The translations under genes were made by a program, and so were the position numbers. 64,000 nucleotides of DNA from an uncultured Lachnospiraceae bacterium (GTDB lineage: Bacteria > Bacillota > Clostridia > Lachnospirales > Lachnospiraceae): contig CAOJQZ010000001.1 in NCBI GenBank assembly GCA_948441955.1, positions 1 through 64,000 of the forward strand. The letters run 5' to 3'. Positions within the stretch are counted from its first letter, which is position 1, and each line of letters starts with the position of its first letter. The notes under the pieces were generated by a model, which did no database searches, had not been told where the DNA came from, and was given only the letters and a program-made list of their open reading frames with translations. Below are positions 1-8,841 of this stretch, one piece after another.

Positions 1-16
1 TTTTATTGTCAGTCAT
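1..16 (-). CDS. 5' end of a protein-coding gene running off the window (partial)
   Basis: On the minus strand an AGGAGG ribosome binding site (26-31) sits nine bases before an ATG at 14-16. Only the first five codons (Met-Thr-Asp-Asn-Lys) lie in the window. A SigA-like promoter (TTGAAA, 17 bases, TATAGA) can be read just upstream on the same strand. The product cannot be identified. It lies downstream of the unrecognised gene at 152-1264 and has its own leader. Confidence 0.5.
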
Positions 17-90
17 ACTGATAAACCTCCTGTTTACATATAACATTTCTGTAGTATCTATAATAAGTATATTCATTAATTTCAATTTCA

Positions 91-144
91 TTACAAATAT
101 TACAAAATTGTTACAAACAGAAGAAAACCTTGTAACTTGTTACA
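91..144. promoter_or_regulatory. Candidate operator: TTACAAA direct repeats plus a TGTAAC-N2-GTTACA palindrome
   Basis: TTACAAA occurs at 91-97, 100-106 and 111-117, and a perfect palindrome TGTAACTTGTTACA covers 131-144. The cluster lies immediately upstream of the candidate promoter of the partial gene at the left edge. Repeats at roughly helical spacing are typical of transcription-factor sites. The factor is unknown and the AT-rich base composition makes chance repeats possible. Confidence 0.3.
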
Positions 145-151
145 CGATATT

Positions 152-1264
152 TTAAGTTATGGTCACAACTTCCATTTCTCCAATATCTGGCTTATACTTT
201 AAGGCTATCGTTGTTTTCCGTAAATGATTGTTTACTGTTGGCAGTTCAATGCAGATATTGAACATCAAATCATCAAATTCATTTTTTCTCAAGTTATAAA
301 TATAGTTTGCACATATTTGTTTATATATTTCGCTGACAAAACGTTCTTTATCTTTTTTTGTATATCCCAGCAATTCAACAAGAACTCCCTTTTTTTCTTT
401 ACTTTTATCAGTCAAATAATGATCCCATCTATTATCTGAAACATATAAATTGATTTTCTCAATAGAATCAAACTTCGGAAATAAAGCATTAAATGCAAAA
501 CTAATATCTTCTTTATCTGGCAATTCACTTTCTATTTTATAACTCAAAAATGATTGATAGCTGTCGTCATTTATGCTTAAAATTGAGAAACCATGATCTT
601 CAAACGGAAATCCAATTATATTAACATTTTTATTATCTGGATAATCTACGGGATGAGGCATAATGATTTTTCTTCTATTTTTTATACATACACACGGTAG
701 AATATTCGAAATATATGTTTTGAATTTAGAACGATATGTTAAATCCGCAAAGCCTGTAAACCACGGAAATGGCAGTAAACCCTCCACAATTTTCAGCCGT
801 TGATTTCCAGTCAGCCTATTAATATAAATCAGATAATACTGGCTACTATGCATATACTCAGACTCATGACATCTTGCTAGCACATCATTCATTGCTACCT
901 GTAATATTTGCTGAAACTCACTATTTCCGTCAGATAAAATATCAATATAATCACCACCCAAAATACTACATGTACTTTCCTTATCCAAAAGGGGGATTAA
1001 TCTTTCAAAAACATAATATCCATAATTAGGACAATCTATTTTCATCGAATCCATAATAAAGCAGGTTTCATACATGTCTTTATCTTGATTAGGAATTAAT
1101 GCGCCTTGTAATTTGGTATAATCAATACCTTTTGCTTTTAACTGTTTTTGCAATATCTCAAATCCATCCTGAATAGCTTCATATACATCTTTATCATTAA
1201 GTTCAAAACAAGATTTCATCAAAGGGTATAAAAGAAAGTTTTTAGTATCAAATGTATAAATCAT
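152..1264 (-). CDS. Hypothetical protein, 370 aa, no recognised family
   Basis: I do not recognise this protein. The start was set at the ATG at 1264 (protein begins MIYTFDTKNF) because a GAGGA ribosome binding site precedes it; the reading frame is open for 18 further codons upstream but without a good site. It has no signal peptide or membrane segment, is rich in Asn, Ile, Tyr and Lys, and looks like a soluble cytoplasmic protein with a C-terminal mixed alpha/beta part. The gene is clearly more AT-rich than leuS next to it, which together with the unknown family suggests recent acquisition or membership of an accessory cassette continuing to the left. A strong terminator at 1350-1393 separates its 5' side from leuS. 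Confidence 0.7.
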   Translation of the reverse strand: MIYTFDTKNFLLYPLMKSCFELNDKDVYEAIQDGFEILQKQLKAKGIDYTKLQGALIPNQDKDMYETCFIMDSMKIDCPNYGYYVFERLIPLLDKESTCSILGGDYIDILSDGNSEFQQILQVAMNDVLARCHESEYMHSSQYYLIYINRLTGNQRLKIVEGLLPFPWFTGFADLTYRSKFKTYISNILPCVCIKNRRKIIMPHPVDYPDNKNVNIIGFPFEDHGFSILSINDDSYQSFLSYKIESELPDKEDISFAFNALFPKFDSIEKINLYVSDNRWDHYLTDKSKEKKGVLVELLGYTKKDKERFVSEIYKQICANYIYNLRKNEFDDLMFNICIELPTVNNHLRKTTIALKYKPDIGEMEVVTIT

Positions 1265-1349
1265 CGTTCTATCCTCGGTATTTTTAAATAAGTCAGGCTC
1301 CATTCCTCTTCGCGGCATCTCGCTTGACGGGCATATGCCCTATAAATAA

Positions 1350-1393
1350 AAAGCCGGGAAAACATTCCTGCAAGCAGGAGTTTTCCCGGCTTT
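1350..1393 (-). terminator. Intrinsic terminator of leuS
   Basis: AAGCCGGGAAAAC pairs with GTTTTCCCGGCTT around an internal small hairpin. On the minus strand the stem is followed by TTTTTATTTA, 15 bases after the leuS stop codon. Confidence 0.85.
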
Positions 1394-1407
1394 CTTATCT
1401 GCATGGC

Positions 1408-3837
1408 CTATTTTTGCACAATATTTATAATCTTTTTCGGAACATATATTTCTTTCACAACAGTTCCGGTAATCTTATCTGCAATGGCTTCTCTTCCTGC
1501 TGCAATGGCTTCTTCTTTAGAAATATCAACCGGTATTGAAATAACAGCCTTTGTCTTTCCGTTAAGCTGTACCGGGACTTCAATCTCATCATCCTTCATA
1601 GCCTCTTCGTCATAAACCGGCCAGCCGGCTCTGAATACGCTTCCTTCATGCCCTAACTGCTCCCAGGCCTCCTCTGCAATATGAGGTGCAAACGGGGAAA
1701 GAAGCACCGCCATAGTGGATAGTGTTTCAAGATCAATGCCTCCTGCATCCTTGGCAAGCTCAATCAGCTTATTATTGTGCTCCATGAAGCCGGAAATCGC
1801 CGTATTCAGACTGAAACTTTCCAGACGGGTCGTAATGTCCTTAATAAACCTGTGGCGCTCCTTAATCATCTCTTTTGTTGCAGCCACATCCGCATCCCTG
1901 CTGTCCATAACAAGATTCCAGAATCTCTTAAGGAATCGGTTCACACCATCAATTCCCCTGTCGTCCCACTCAGCGTCTAACTCCGGCGGACCTACAAACA
2001 GTTCATACATTCTTAAGGAATCGCACCCGTAATCTCTTACCAAATCATCAGGAGACACTACATTCCCTTTGGACTTGCTCATTTTAATTCCGTTTTTCCC
2101 GGTAATCATTCCCTGGTTAAACAGCTTGTGAAACGGCTCGTCAAAATCCACAACACCGATATCACACAGGAACTTTGTATAAAATCTTGAGTACAGAAGA
2201 TGAAGCACCGCATGCTCCACACCGCCGATATACATATCTACCGGAAGCATCTCATCTGCCTTTTCCCTCGAAACAAGCTCTTTATCATTATGGTTGTCCA
2301 CATAACGAAGGAAATACCAGGAAGATCCTGCCCACTGGGGCATTGTATTTGTCTCACGCTTTGCCGGCTTTCCGCATACCGGACACGTACAGTTTACCCA
2401 CTCGTCAATAGCTGCAAGAGGTGATTCCCCGGTTCCTGTAGGCTCATAGGACTCTACCTCTGGAAGTCGAAGGGGCAGTTCTTCCTCCGGCACCGGCACA
2501 CAGCCGCAGTCCGGACAGTGTACAATGGGAATCGGCTCTCCCCAATAACGCTGACGGGAGAATACCCAGTCACGGAGCTTATAATTGACAGTCGCACGGC
2601 CTAATCCCCTCTCCTCAATCATATGAGGAGCTTCCTTTTTAAGAACTGCAGATTCCATACCGTTCCACTCACCGGAGTTAATCATTGTTCCGCTGGCTTC
2701 CGTGTAGGCTTCTGTCATATTTTCAATTTCTTCTCCATCCTTTGCAATAACCTGTACTATCGGAATACCAAACTTTTTTGCAAACTCAAAGTCACGGTCA
2801 TCATGGGCAGGCACGCACATAATTGCTCCCGTACCGTAATCGGCAAGTACATAATCTGACAGCCAGATCGGCGTCTTCTCTCCGTTTAACGGATTCACCG
2901 CATAGCTTCCTGTAAATACGCCTGTTTTTTCCTTATCCTGCATACGGTCTACGTTGGATTTCATAGACGCGTCATAAATGTACTTTTCTACCGCCTCTTT
3001 TGCCTCCTCCGTAGCAAGAGACGCTGCCAGCTCATGCTCCGGCGCCAAAACCATAAAGGTAGCGCCATATAAGGTGTCCGGCCTTGTGGTATAAACAGTA
3101 ATCTTCTCTTCTCTTCCGTCAACCGGAAAATCTACCTCTGCGCCGTAGGATTTGCCAATCCAATCTGTCTGCATCTTCTTAACCTTTTCCGGCCAGTCAA
3201 GCTTGTCAAGATCATTTAACAGCCGCTCCGCATAGGCGGTAATCTTCAGCATCCACTGACGCAGATTCTTCTTTGTCACCTCTGCTCCGCAGCGCTCGCA
3301 CTTTCCATTTACCACCTCTTCATTTGCAAGGCCTGTCTTACAGGACGGGCACCAGTTAATGGGAAATTCCTTCTCATAAGCAAGCCCTTCCTTAAACATC
3401 TTTACAAAGATCCACTGGGTCCATTTGTAAAAATCAGGATCCGTTGTATTTACCTCTCTGTCCCAGTCGTAAAGAGCAGCGATTTCATTAATCTGCTTTT
3501 TAATATTTTTTACATTCTCTGCTGTTGAAACAGCAGGGTGGACACCCATCTTAATCGCATAATTCTCCGCCGGAAGGCCGAAGGCATCCCAACCCATTGG
3601 ATGTACGATATAATAGCCCTGCTGAAGCTTATACCTGCTCCACACATCGGAAATAACATAGCCTCTCCAATGGCCTACATGAAGGCCGTTTCCTGACGGA
3701 TATGGGAACATGTCGAGACAGTAATACTTCTGCTTTTTGTTTCCATCCTCACCGATTTCCGGGTTCACGGGCTCCTCAGCCCACTTCTCTCTCCACTTTT
3801 TCTCAATCGCTTTATGATTATAAGGGATTTTCGACAT
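1408..3837 (-). CDS. leuS: Leucyl-tRNA synthetase
   Basis: Class Ia aminoacyl-tRNA synthetase that charges tRNA-Leu in the cytoplasm. At 809 residues it has the usual bacterial length. The HIGH-type signature is HVGH within PYPSGNGLHVGHWRGY near residue 50, the KMSKS loop is KMSKSKGN near residue 580, the CP1 editing domain carries TTRPDTLYGATF, and cysteine pairs typical of the zinc-binding insert (CPSC, CERC and CPDC, CPVC) are present. The gene is monocistronic: it has its own promoter at 3897-3925 and terminator at 1350-1393. The leader is only about 50 bases, so there is no room for a T-box, unlike pheST in this same window. Confidence 0.97.
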   Translation of the reverse strand: MSKIPYNHKAIEKKWREKWAEEPVNPEIGEDGNKKQKYYCLDMFPYPSGNGLHVGHWRGYVISDVWSRYKLQQGYYIVHPMGWDAFGLPAENYAIKMGVHPAVSTAENVKNIKKQINEIAALYDWDREVNTTDPDFYKWTQWIFVKMFKEGLAYEKEFPINWCPSCKTGLANEEVVNGKCERCGAEVTKKNLRQWMLKITAYAERLLNDLDKLDWPEKVKKMQTDWIGKSYGAEVDFPVDGREEKITVYTTRPDTLYGATFMVLAPEHELAASLATEEAKEAVEKYIYDASMKSNVDRMQDKEKTGVFTGSYAVNPLNGEKTPIWLSDYVLADYGTGAIMCVPAHDDRDFEFAKKFGIPIVQVIAKDGEEIENMTEAYTEASGTMINSGEWNGMESAVLKKEAPHMIEERGLGRATVNYKLRDWVFSRQRYWGEPIPIVHCPDCGCVPVPEEELPLRLPEVESYEPTGTGESPLAAIDEWVNCTCPVCGKPAKRETNTMPQWAGSSWYFLRYVDNHNDKELVSREKADEMLPVDMYIGGVEHAVLHLLYSRFYTKFLCDIGVVDFDEPFHKLFNQGMITGKNGIKMSKSKGNVVSPDDLVRDYGCDSLRMYELFVGPPELDAEWDDRGIDGVNRFLKRFWNLVMDSRDADVAATKEMIKERHRFIKDITTRLESFSLNTAISGFMEHNNKLIELAKDAGGIDLETLSTMAVLLSPFAPHIAEEAWEQLGHEGSVFRAGWPVYDEEAMKDDEIEVPVQLNGKTKAVISIPVDISKEEAIAAGREAIADKITGTVVKEIYVPKKIINIVQK

Positions 3838-3896
3838 TTTTCTTACTCCTTATCTACCCTTTGTACACTGAGGGTACATTTCTTTATATCTTCATA

Positions 3897-3925
3897 ATTA
3901 TAAGAAGAATGTGAATATAAGTCAA
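3897..3925 (-). promoter_or_regulatory. SigA-type promoter of leuS
   Basis: Minus strand: -35 TTGACT (3920-3925), 17-base spacer, -10 TATAAT (3897-3902). It lies just past the stop codon of the amidohydrolase gene. Confidence 0.75.
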
Positions 3926-3931
3926 GTAATT

Positions 3932-5074
3932 TTAGACTTCTTTCCCGTCAATAAACACATGCTTCACCTTTGTCGATACTTCAAAAGGGCAGCCGTCCAT
4001 GATAACCATATCTGCATCCTTCCCGGCTTCAAGGGAGCCTACCCGGTCCGCTATCCCGGCATGTCTGGCAGGATTAATCGTAACAGCCTGCAGAGCAGCA
4101 AAGGGGTCCATGCCGGCCTGCACTGCCAAACCCGCGCACAGCGGAAGATATTCCTGGGGAATTACCGGGGAATCCGTGATAATGGACACCTGACAGCCTG
4201 CAGCTGCCAGAACACCCGGCGTCGTCCAGCTTCTGTTACGCAGCTCATACTTGGATGCACTGGTGAGCGTAGGGCCTACTGCCAAGGGAACATTTTCTTT
4301 TGCCAGCTCTTCCGCAATCAGGTGCCCCTCTGTCACATGCTCCAGCGTAATTTTAACACCGAACTCTCTGGCAATACGAAGAGCCGTGAAAATGTCCTCT
4401 GCTGCATGGGCATGAGCCTTTAACGGCATCTCACCTTTCATCACAGGAATCAAAGCTTCCAGCTTCATGTCAAAGGCCGGCTTCTTAAACAAATCGTCCC
4501 CCGCGGCTTCTTTTTTCTCCATATATTCTCTGGTCCTAAAAAGCATATCCCGCAGGATTGCCGCAGTACTCATACGGCATGAATCCTTTTTTTCTCTGTA
4601 AACTCTCTTAGGATTCTCTCCGAAAGCACATTTCATGGCCACGTTATCTTTCACAACCATGTCCTCCACTCTCCTGCCTGCCGTCTTAATAGTGACAAAA
4701 GTCCCGCCCAGTACATTCGCGCTGCCAGGGCCTGTGCAGACACAGGTCACGCCTGCTTTAGCCGCAGCGGAAAACGCAGCGTCCATTGGCTTCACACCAT
4801 CAATTCCACGCAGATGGGGAGTAACGATATCATTCAGTTCGTTATAATCCATCCCCTCATAACCGATTCCGTAGCCGTCGAGGCCAATATGTCCGTGGGC
4901 CTCCACGAAACCGGGATACACATGAAGTCCCTCTGCGTCCACAATCCGAACCCCCTCTTTTATCTCCAGATGTTCGCCGATAGCTTTAATCTTACCCCTT
5001 TCTACCAGAATGTCTCCCTGGCAGGCTTCCTCATGTACAGCGTCATGAATCCATCCATTTTTTACATATAACAT
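3932..5074 (-). CDS. Amidohydrolase family protein (imidazolonepropionase-like)
   Basis: Metal-dependent hydrolase of the amidohydrolase superfamily, 380 residues, cytoplasmic (no signal peptide). The N-terminal beta-sandwich is followed by the metal-binding HxH strand in FVEAHGHIGLDG (about residues 57-68), later histidines in KAHAHAAED and LEHVTEG, the distal Asp in SIITDSPVI, and the C-terminal sandwich return (AGKDADMVIMDG). The substrate cannot be told from sequence; related proteins in Clostridia are usually annotated only as amidohydrolase. It is a single gene with AGGAGG before the ATG and its own promoter at 5135-5163, divergent from the P-loop gene at 5269. Confidence 0.88.
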   Translation of the reverse strand: MLYVKNGWIHDAVHEEACQGDILVERGKIKAIGEHLEIKEGVRIVDAEGLHVYPGFVEAHGHIGLDGYGIGYEGMDYNELNDIVTPHLRGIDGVKPMDAAFSAAAKAGVTCVCTGPGSANVLGGTFVTIKTAGRRVEDMVVKDNVAMKCAFGENPKRVYREKKDSCRMSTAAILRDMLFRTREYMEKKEAAGDDLFKKPAFDMKLEALIPVMKGEMPLKAHAHAAEDIFTALRIAREFGVKITLEHVTEGHLIAEELAKENVPLAVGPTLTSASKYELRNRSWTTPGVLAAAGCQVSIITDSPVIPQEYLPLCAGLAVQAGMDPFAALQAVTINPARHAGIADRVGSLEAGKDADMVIMDGCPFEVSTKVKHVFIDGKEV

Positions 5075-5134
5075 AATCTTAACCTCCTGTGCCTTTTGGC
5101 TCTTATTTACAGCCTTTCAGGCAATTTTACACTT

Positions 5135-5163
5135 ATTATAGCAAAAAAGCAATTTACAGCCAA
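5135..5163 (-). promoter_or_regulatory. SigA-type promoter of the amidohydrolase gene
   Basis: Minus strand: -35 TTGGCT (5158-5163), 17-base spacer, -10 TATAAT (5135-5140), about 60 bases before the start codon. Confidence 0.6.
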
Positions 5164-5176
5164 TTTTAAATTATAG

Positions 5177-5205
5177 TTGTTCCAACCCTTTCTTTCGTGT
5201 ATAAT
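5177..5205 (+). promoter_or_regulatory. SigA-type promoter of the small P-loop gene
   Basis: Plus strand: -35 TTGTTC (5177-5182), 17-base spacer, -10 TATAAT (5200-5205). A small hairpin ACTGAA-N4-TTCAGT (5223-5238) lies in the 5' leader. Confidence 0.6.
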
Positions 5206-5268
5206 AGAAATAAGTAAACGGTACTGAAAAAATTCAGTATAATATGATACATAAAGGAGAGTTCGCCA

Positions 5269-5691
5269 ATGGTAAATTTATTAACAGGCCCGAAAGGGAG
5301 CGGCAAGACACAACAGATGATCGAGCTGGCTAACAAAAAAGCGAAGGAATGCAACGGAAATGTTGTTTTTATCAAAAAAACCCACAGAGATACCGCAAGT
5401 GTAACCTTTGACATCCGTACCATCTGTATGGATGATTATACCTCCATTACTAACATTGATGAATATATCGGATTTTTATATGGTATGTACAGCTCTAATC
5501 ATGATATTGAGAACGTATTTATCGACGGCATTTTAAAACATGCTGATATTTCACTTGATAATATGCCCGAATTTGCTGAAAGACTGAAAAAAATATCGGC
5601 CGAGTGCGGAATTGATTTCTATGTAAGTATCAGCGCTGCGGCAGATGATCTCAAGGATCTGAATGAAGACGGCATAAGTTTTATAAATTAA
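5269..5691 (+). CDS. Small P-loop ATP/GTP-binding protein of unknown role
   Basis: A 140-residue soluble protein with a Walker A motif GPKGSGKT at residues 7-14 and a hydrophobic strand ending in Asp (NVFIDGIL) that can serve as Walker B. No other domain is recognised. Such short P-loop proteins are widespread in Clostridia and are often mislabelled as PilT-like; no hexameric ATPase signature is present, so I do not adopt that name. The ribosome binding site AAGGAGAG is well placed. It is monocistronic, with its own promoter and a hairpin terminator at 5711-5734, which suggests steady housekeeping expression. Confidence 0.75.
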   Translation: MVNLLTGPKGSGKTQQMIELANKKAKECNGNVVFIKKTHRDTASVTFDIRTICMDDYTSITNIDEYIGFLYGMYSSNHDIENVFIDGILKHADISLDNMPEFAERLKKISAECGIDFYVSISAAADDLKDLNEDGISFIN

Positions 5692-5710
5692 AGTCTATAC
5701 TTAAAGCTTC

Positions 5711-5734
5711 AGGGGACGGAAATCACCGTCCCCT
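5711..5734 (+). terminator. Hairpin terminator with GGGGACGG arms
   Basis: AGGGGACGG pairs with CCGTCCCCT around a six-base loop, followed by TGTGTTTTTA on the plus strand. It lies between the convergent ends of the P-loop gene and the membrane-protein gene. The arms share the GGGACG end with the palindrome at 12563-12594. Confidence 0.65.
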
Positions 5735-5740
5735 GTGTTT

Positions 5741-7360
5741 TTATTCTCTGCCTTCCTCTTTTTCAAAGGTAAGTGACATTACTGTATTCGCCTTCTCCCC
5801 TTCCTTATATTCCATCGTAACTTTCTGTCCTTCCTCACATCTTACTACATCTATAAAGTCTACTACAGAAATATCAAATATATCGTCAGAATCTGTAACC
5901 ATAAGGTAGTAATGGGAGGTTCCGTCAATAACCGCCTGAGCAATCCTTGTTATTTCACCTGTTACCGTCAGCACCTCCCTTACATCCTTTTCTGCCTCTT
6001 TCACGCCGCTGCTTAAAAGAAGCTCCAGATAATTCTCTTCGCACTGACTTACACTGTCGCCGATGGCCACAATCTGATACTTCTGTACATTCACCATTGC
6101 ATATTTCTTTACGAGCCCTGCATCATCCTTTAAAGCAATAAAATACGTAGGCTCTCCGGATATATTAAGGAGCAGCGGGAATGTAGCAGTATAATGGAGG
6201 TTCTGCACCTGCCCTTCCGCGGAAGACATGGCTGATGATTCTGTAGCGCCCTCCACCTCGTAGTATTTTGTTTCCATAGTTCTCTGATTAGAAAGCACAA
6301 ATCCCACATTGGACTGATCTCCATTTACAGATGTAACTCCGGTATACATCCACACATCATCCTCTAAGGCAAGATAATTATATCCATCTGTGGTTCTTAA
6401 GCAGTCCTTCTGACTTAAGACACTGTTAAAGAACCCATGTTTGAGAGTTCCATAATAATCAAAAAGCTCAACTAAAAGATCCGCCGAGTAGGCACGGTCA
6501 ATCCACTCCGGCGCATCCTCTACATTATAGGTTTTCATCTCCCCGGTCACTGCATTGCAGATTACCACCTTTCCAACCGTCTCACCGCCAAATAGACCAA
6601 TATTAAACTTCTTAACCGGTGCAATCCAGTATGGCACGCCGTCATCGTCAATCTCAAAGCTCAGCGTTCCATAGATATAGGTAGGATGCGCAAACCTCAA
6701 ATGCCGGTAAATATTCCGGTTAAAATGCTCGCAGGTCATATATTTCATACCCTCTTCCAGCTTCACAATCTCCGTATTCTGGGTTGCCATATTAATGCGG
6801 ATATACGCCGGAATTCCTTCCGAACGGTTTGTCAGCCATTTGATCAGACTTGCATATTTGAGCGGCGATACACGAACCGGATTATCCTTATAGTTGATCT
6901 GAGAATAAATTTCATCCGCCTCAAACTGAGAAACCATATCCACCATACTTCCCATTTTACGATCACCCAGAAGCTCTGCCGTATCCTTATCAAGAAGAGG
7001 TATTCTATCAAAGGAAAGCTCTTCTACATCATTCGCAAAGTTTCCTTCCTCCACCTGCATAAGCTGCTGATATTTCTTCGCATTGACAATCGGAGAGGAA
7101 AGAATGGTGCCGATAATATAAACTGCCAAAACCGCCAGTATCAAAGCGCCAAAGCACTTTACAACCCTGTTCTCCCTAAGCTCATCTTTTCTTAATCTTT
7201 TTCTTACCCCGTACGCAGCCAAAAGCACAAGGAGCAGGAAAATCCCCATCATCCATGTATCCGATGAATGAATATTAATTGCCGGAAGCGTAACATAATA
7301 ATACACTGCCAGCGCAATTAATATAATCAGACCAACGAGTAATTTTTTCTTTCCCTTCAT
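5741..7360 (-). CDS. Membrane protein with large extracytoplasmic domain, unknown function
   Basis: Not recognised. The start is the ATG at 7360, six bases after GGAGGT; an in-frame ATG at 7366 abuts the ribosome binding site and is unlikely. The 539-residue protein has three hydrophobic segments in the first 110 residues (LLVGLIILIALAVYYY, a WMMGIFLLLVLLAAYG stretch and ALILAVLAVYIIGTIL), then a hydrophilic domain of about 430 residues predicted to lie outside the membrane. It follows trkH by 13 bases and so is probably co-transcribed with trkA-trkH. A link to potassium homeostasis or envelope stress is inferred only from position. Confidence 0.7.
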   Translation of the reverse strand: MKGKKKLLVGLIILIALAVYYYVTLPAINIHSSDTWMMGIFLLLVLLAAYGVRKRLRKDELRENRVVKCFGALILAVLAVYIIGTILSSPIVNAKKYQQLMQVEEGNFANDVEELSFDRIPLLDKDTAELLGDRKMGSMVDMVSQFEADEIYSQINYKDNPVRVSPLKYASLIKWLTNRSEGIPAYIRINMATQNTEIVKLEEGMKYMTCEHFNRNIYRHLRFAHPTYIYGTLSFEIDDDGVPYWIAPVKKFNIGLFGGETVGKVVICNAVTGEMKTYNVEDAPEWIDRAYSADLLVELFDYYGTLKHGFFNSVLSQKDCLRTTDGYNYLALEDDVWMYTGVTSVNGDQSNVGFVLSNQRTMETKYYEVEGATESSAMSSAEGQVQNLHYTATFPLLLNISGEPTYFIALKDDAGLVKKYAMVNVQKYQIVAIGDSVSQCEENYLELLLSSGVKEAEKDVREVLTVTGEITRIAQAVIDGTSHYYLMVTDSDDIFDISVVDFIDVVRCEEGQKVTMEYKEGEKANTVMSLTFEKEEGRE

Positions 7361-7373
7361 ATACATACCTCCA

Positions 7374-8822
7374 TTAAAATCTTTTCCTCCATGAAAATGC
7401 CGTAAGCAGCATCAGGAAAGGGAATATCTCCAGACGTCCTGCCAGCATATCAAAACAAAAGACCAGCTTGGACAATATGGAAAAATCAGCAAAGTTTCCG
7501 GCAGGGCCTGCTTCTGCAAGGCCCGGACCTATATTATTAAGGGTAGCCATTACTGAACTGAATGTAGTCGCGAAATCTTTGTTATCAAGTGAAACAAGTA
7601 AAACGGACAGGATCACAATCCCCGCATACGCCATAAGATAAACATAAACACTCTTTAAAATGTCCCCACTCATCTTCTTTCCGTTAACACGAATAATATT
7701 GACGGATTGGGGATGCACCAGCCGCTTCAGTTCCTGCTTAATGCTTTTAAATACGATCAAAACCCTTGATACCTTGATACCGCCTCCTGTAGACGACGCG
7801 CTCGCTCCCACTACCATCAAAAGGACTAATATACACTGAGAAAACATAGGCCACACATTATAATCCGCTGTCGCATAGCCGGTAGTTGTAATGATTGATG
7901 CAACCTGAAAAACCGCATACCGAAAAGCTGTGAGCGGATTAGGATAATGTTTTCCAAGGTTGATGGTAAGCATTACGGCTGCCGCCGCAATAATCCCTAG
8001 ATATGTTTTTAATTCTTCATTTTTCCAGACAGACTTTCCTTCGCCAATCAGCAGAAAAAAATACAGATTAAAATTCACTCCAAATAAAATCATAAATACA
8101 GAGATCACTCCGTCAATATAAGCGCTGTTAAAATGTCCCACACTTGCCGCATAATTAGAAAAACCGCCTGTTCCGGCTGTACCAAAGGCATGAATCAGGC
8201 TGTCAAAAACATTCATTCCTCCTATAATAAGAAGTGCAATCTCCAGCACTGTCATTCCAAAATACATACCGTACAAAATCCTCGCCGTTGACATTGTTTT
8301 AGGAACAAGCTTATCCTTTTCAGGTCCCGGCACCTCTGCACGCATAAGATACATAGAATTCTTTTTATCAAGTGTTGTCAGCACCATAACAAAAACCAGC
8401 ACTCCCATACCGCCTATCCAGTGAGAAAAGCTTCTCCAGAACAGCATACACTGCGGCAGCGCCTCCACATCTCTCAATATAGAAGATCCTGTTGTGGTAA
8501 AACCTGATACCATCTCAAAAAAAGCATCTACGTAACCCGGAATACATCCGGAAATCGTAAAAGGAAGCGCCCCAAATAAAGACCATAAGATCCATGCGCT
8601 GGCCACAATAATCATTCCGTCTCTTCCGTATATAGACGGCGCCTCCGGTTTCCTCCGCCCGAAAATGATATATATCAGTATGAGAACAGCTACCGGAACA
8701 AGAAAGGCTGCGGCCTCCTTCATTTCTCCGTAAAGTAATCCTACAAACGCCGGAAGAATCAAAAGAATGGACTCTACCCCCAGCATCTTTGCTAAAATAT
8801 AACGTATCATCTTTGTATTCAT
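7374..8822 (-). CDS. trkH: Trk potassium uptake system membrane subunit TrkH
   Basis: Integral membrane subunit of a K+ (or Na+-coupled K+) uptake channel of the SKT superfamily, 482 residues. Each of the four MPM repeats should carry a selectivity-filter Gly; visible loops include SGFTTTGSSI (first repeat), GTAGTGGFSN (second), ITTTGYATAD (third) and TLNNIGPGLA (fourth). The start is the ATG at 8822 (MNTKMIRYIL); frame extension upstream starts at TTG inside trkA. It sits directly downstream of trkA, the regulatory subunit it binds on the cytoplasmic face, giving an operon trkA-trkH-membrane protein. Confidence 0.93.
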   Translation of the reverse strand: MNTKMIRYILAKMLGVESILLILPAFVGLLYGEMKEAAAFLVPVAVLILIYIIFGRRKPEAPSIYGRDGMIIVASAWILWSLFGALPFTISGCIPGYVDAFFEMVSGFTTTGSSILRDVEALPQCMLFWRSFSHWIGGMGVLVFVMVLTTLDKKNSMYLMRAEVPGPEKDKLVPKTMSTARILYGMYFGMTVLEIALLIIGGMNVFDSLIHAFGTAGTGGFSNYAASVGHFNSAYIDGVISVFMILFGVNFNLYFFLLIGEGKSVWKNEELKTYLGIIAAAAVMLTINLGKHYPNPLTAFRYAVFQVASIITTTGYATADYNVWPMFSQCILVLLMVVGASASSTGGGIKVSRVLIVFKSIKQELKRLVHPQSVNIIRVNGKKMSGDILKSVYVYLMAYAGIVILSVLLVSLDNKDFATTFSSVMATLNNIGPGLAEAGPAGNFADFSILSKLVFCFDMLAGRLEIFPFLMLLTAFSWRKRF

Positions 8823-8841
8823 TACTCTTTTTTCGTCTCCC

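Noticed and set aside
3838..3931. T-box leader for leuS
   Set aside because: The promoter-to-start distance is only about 50-60 bases and no T-box sequence is present.
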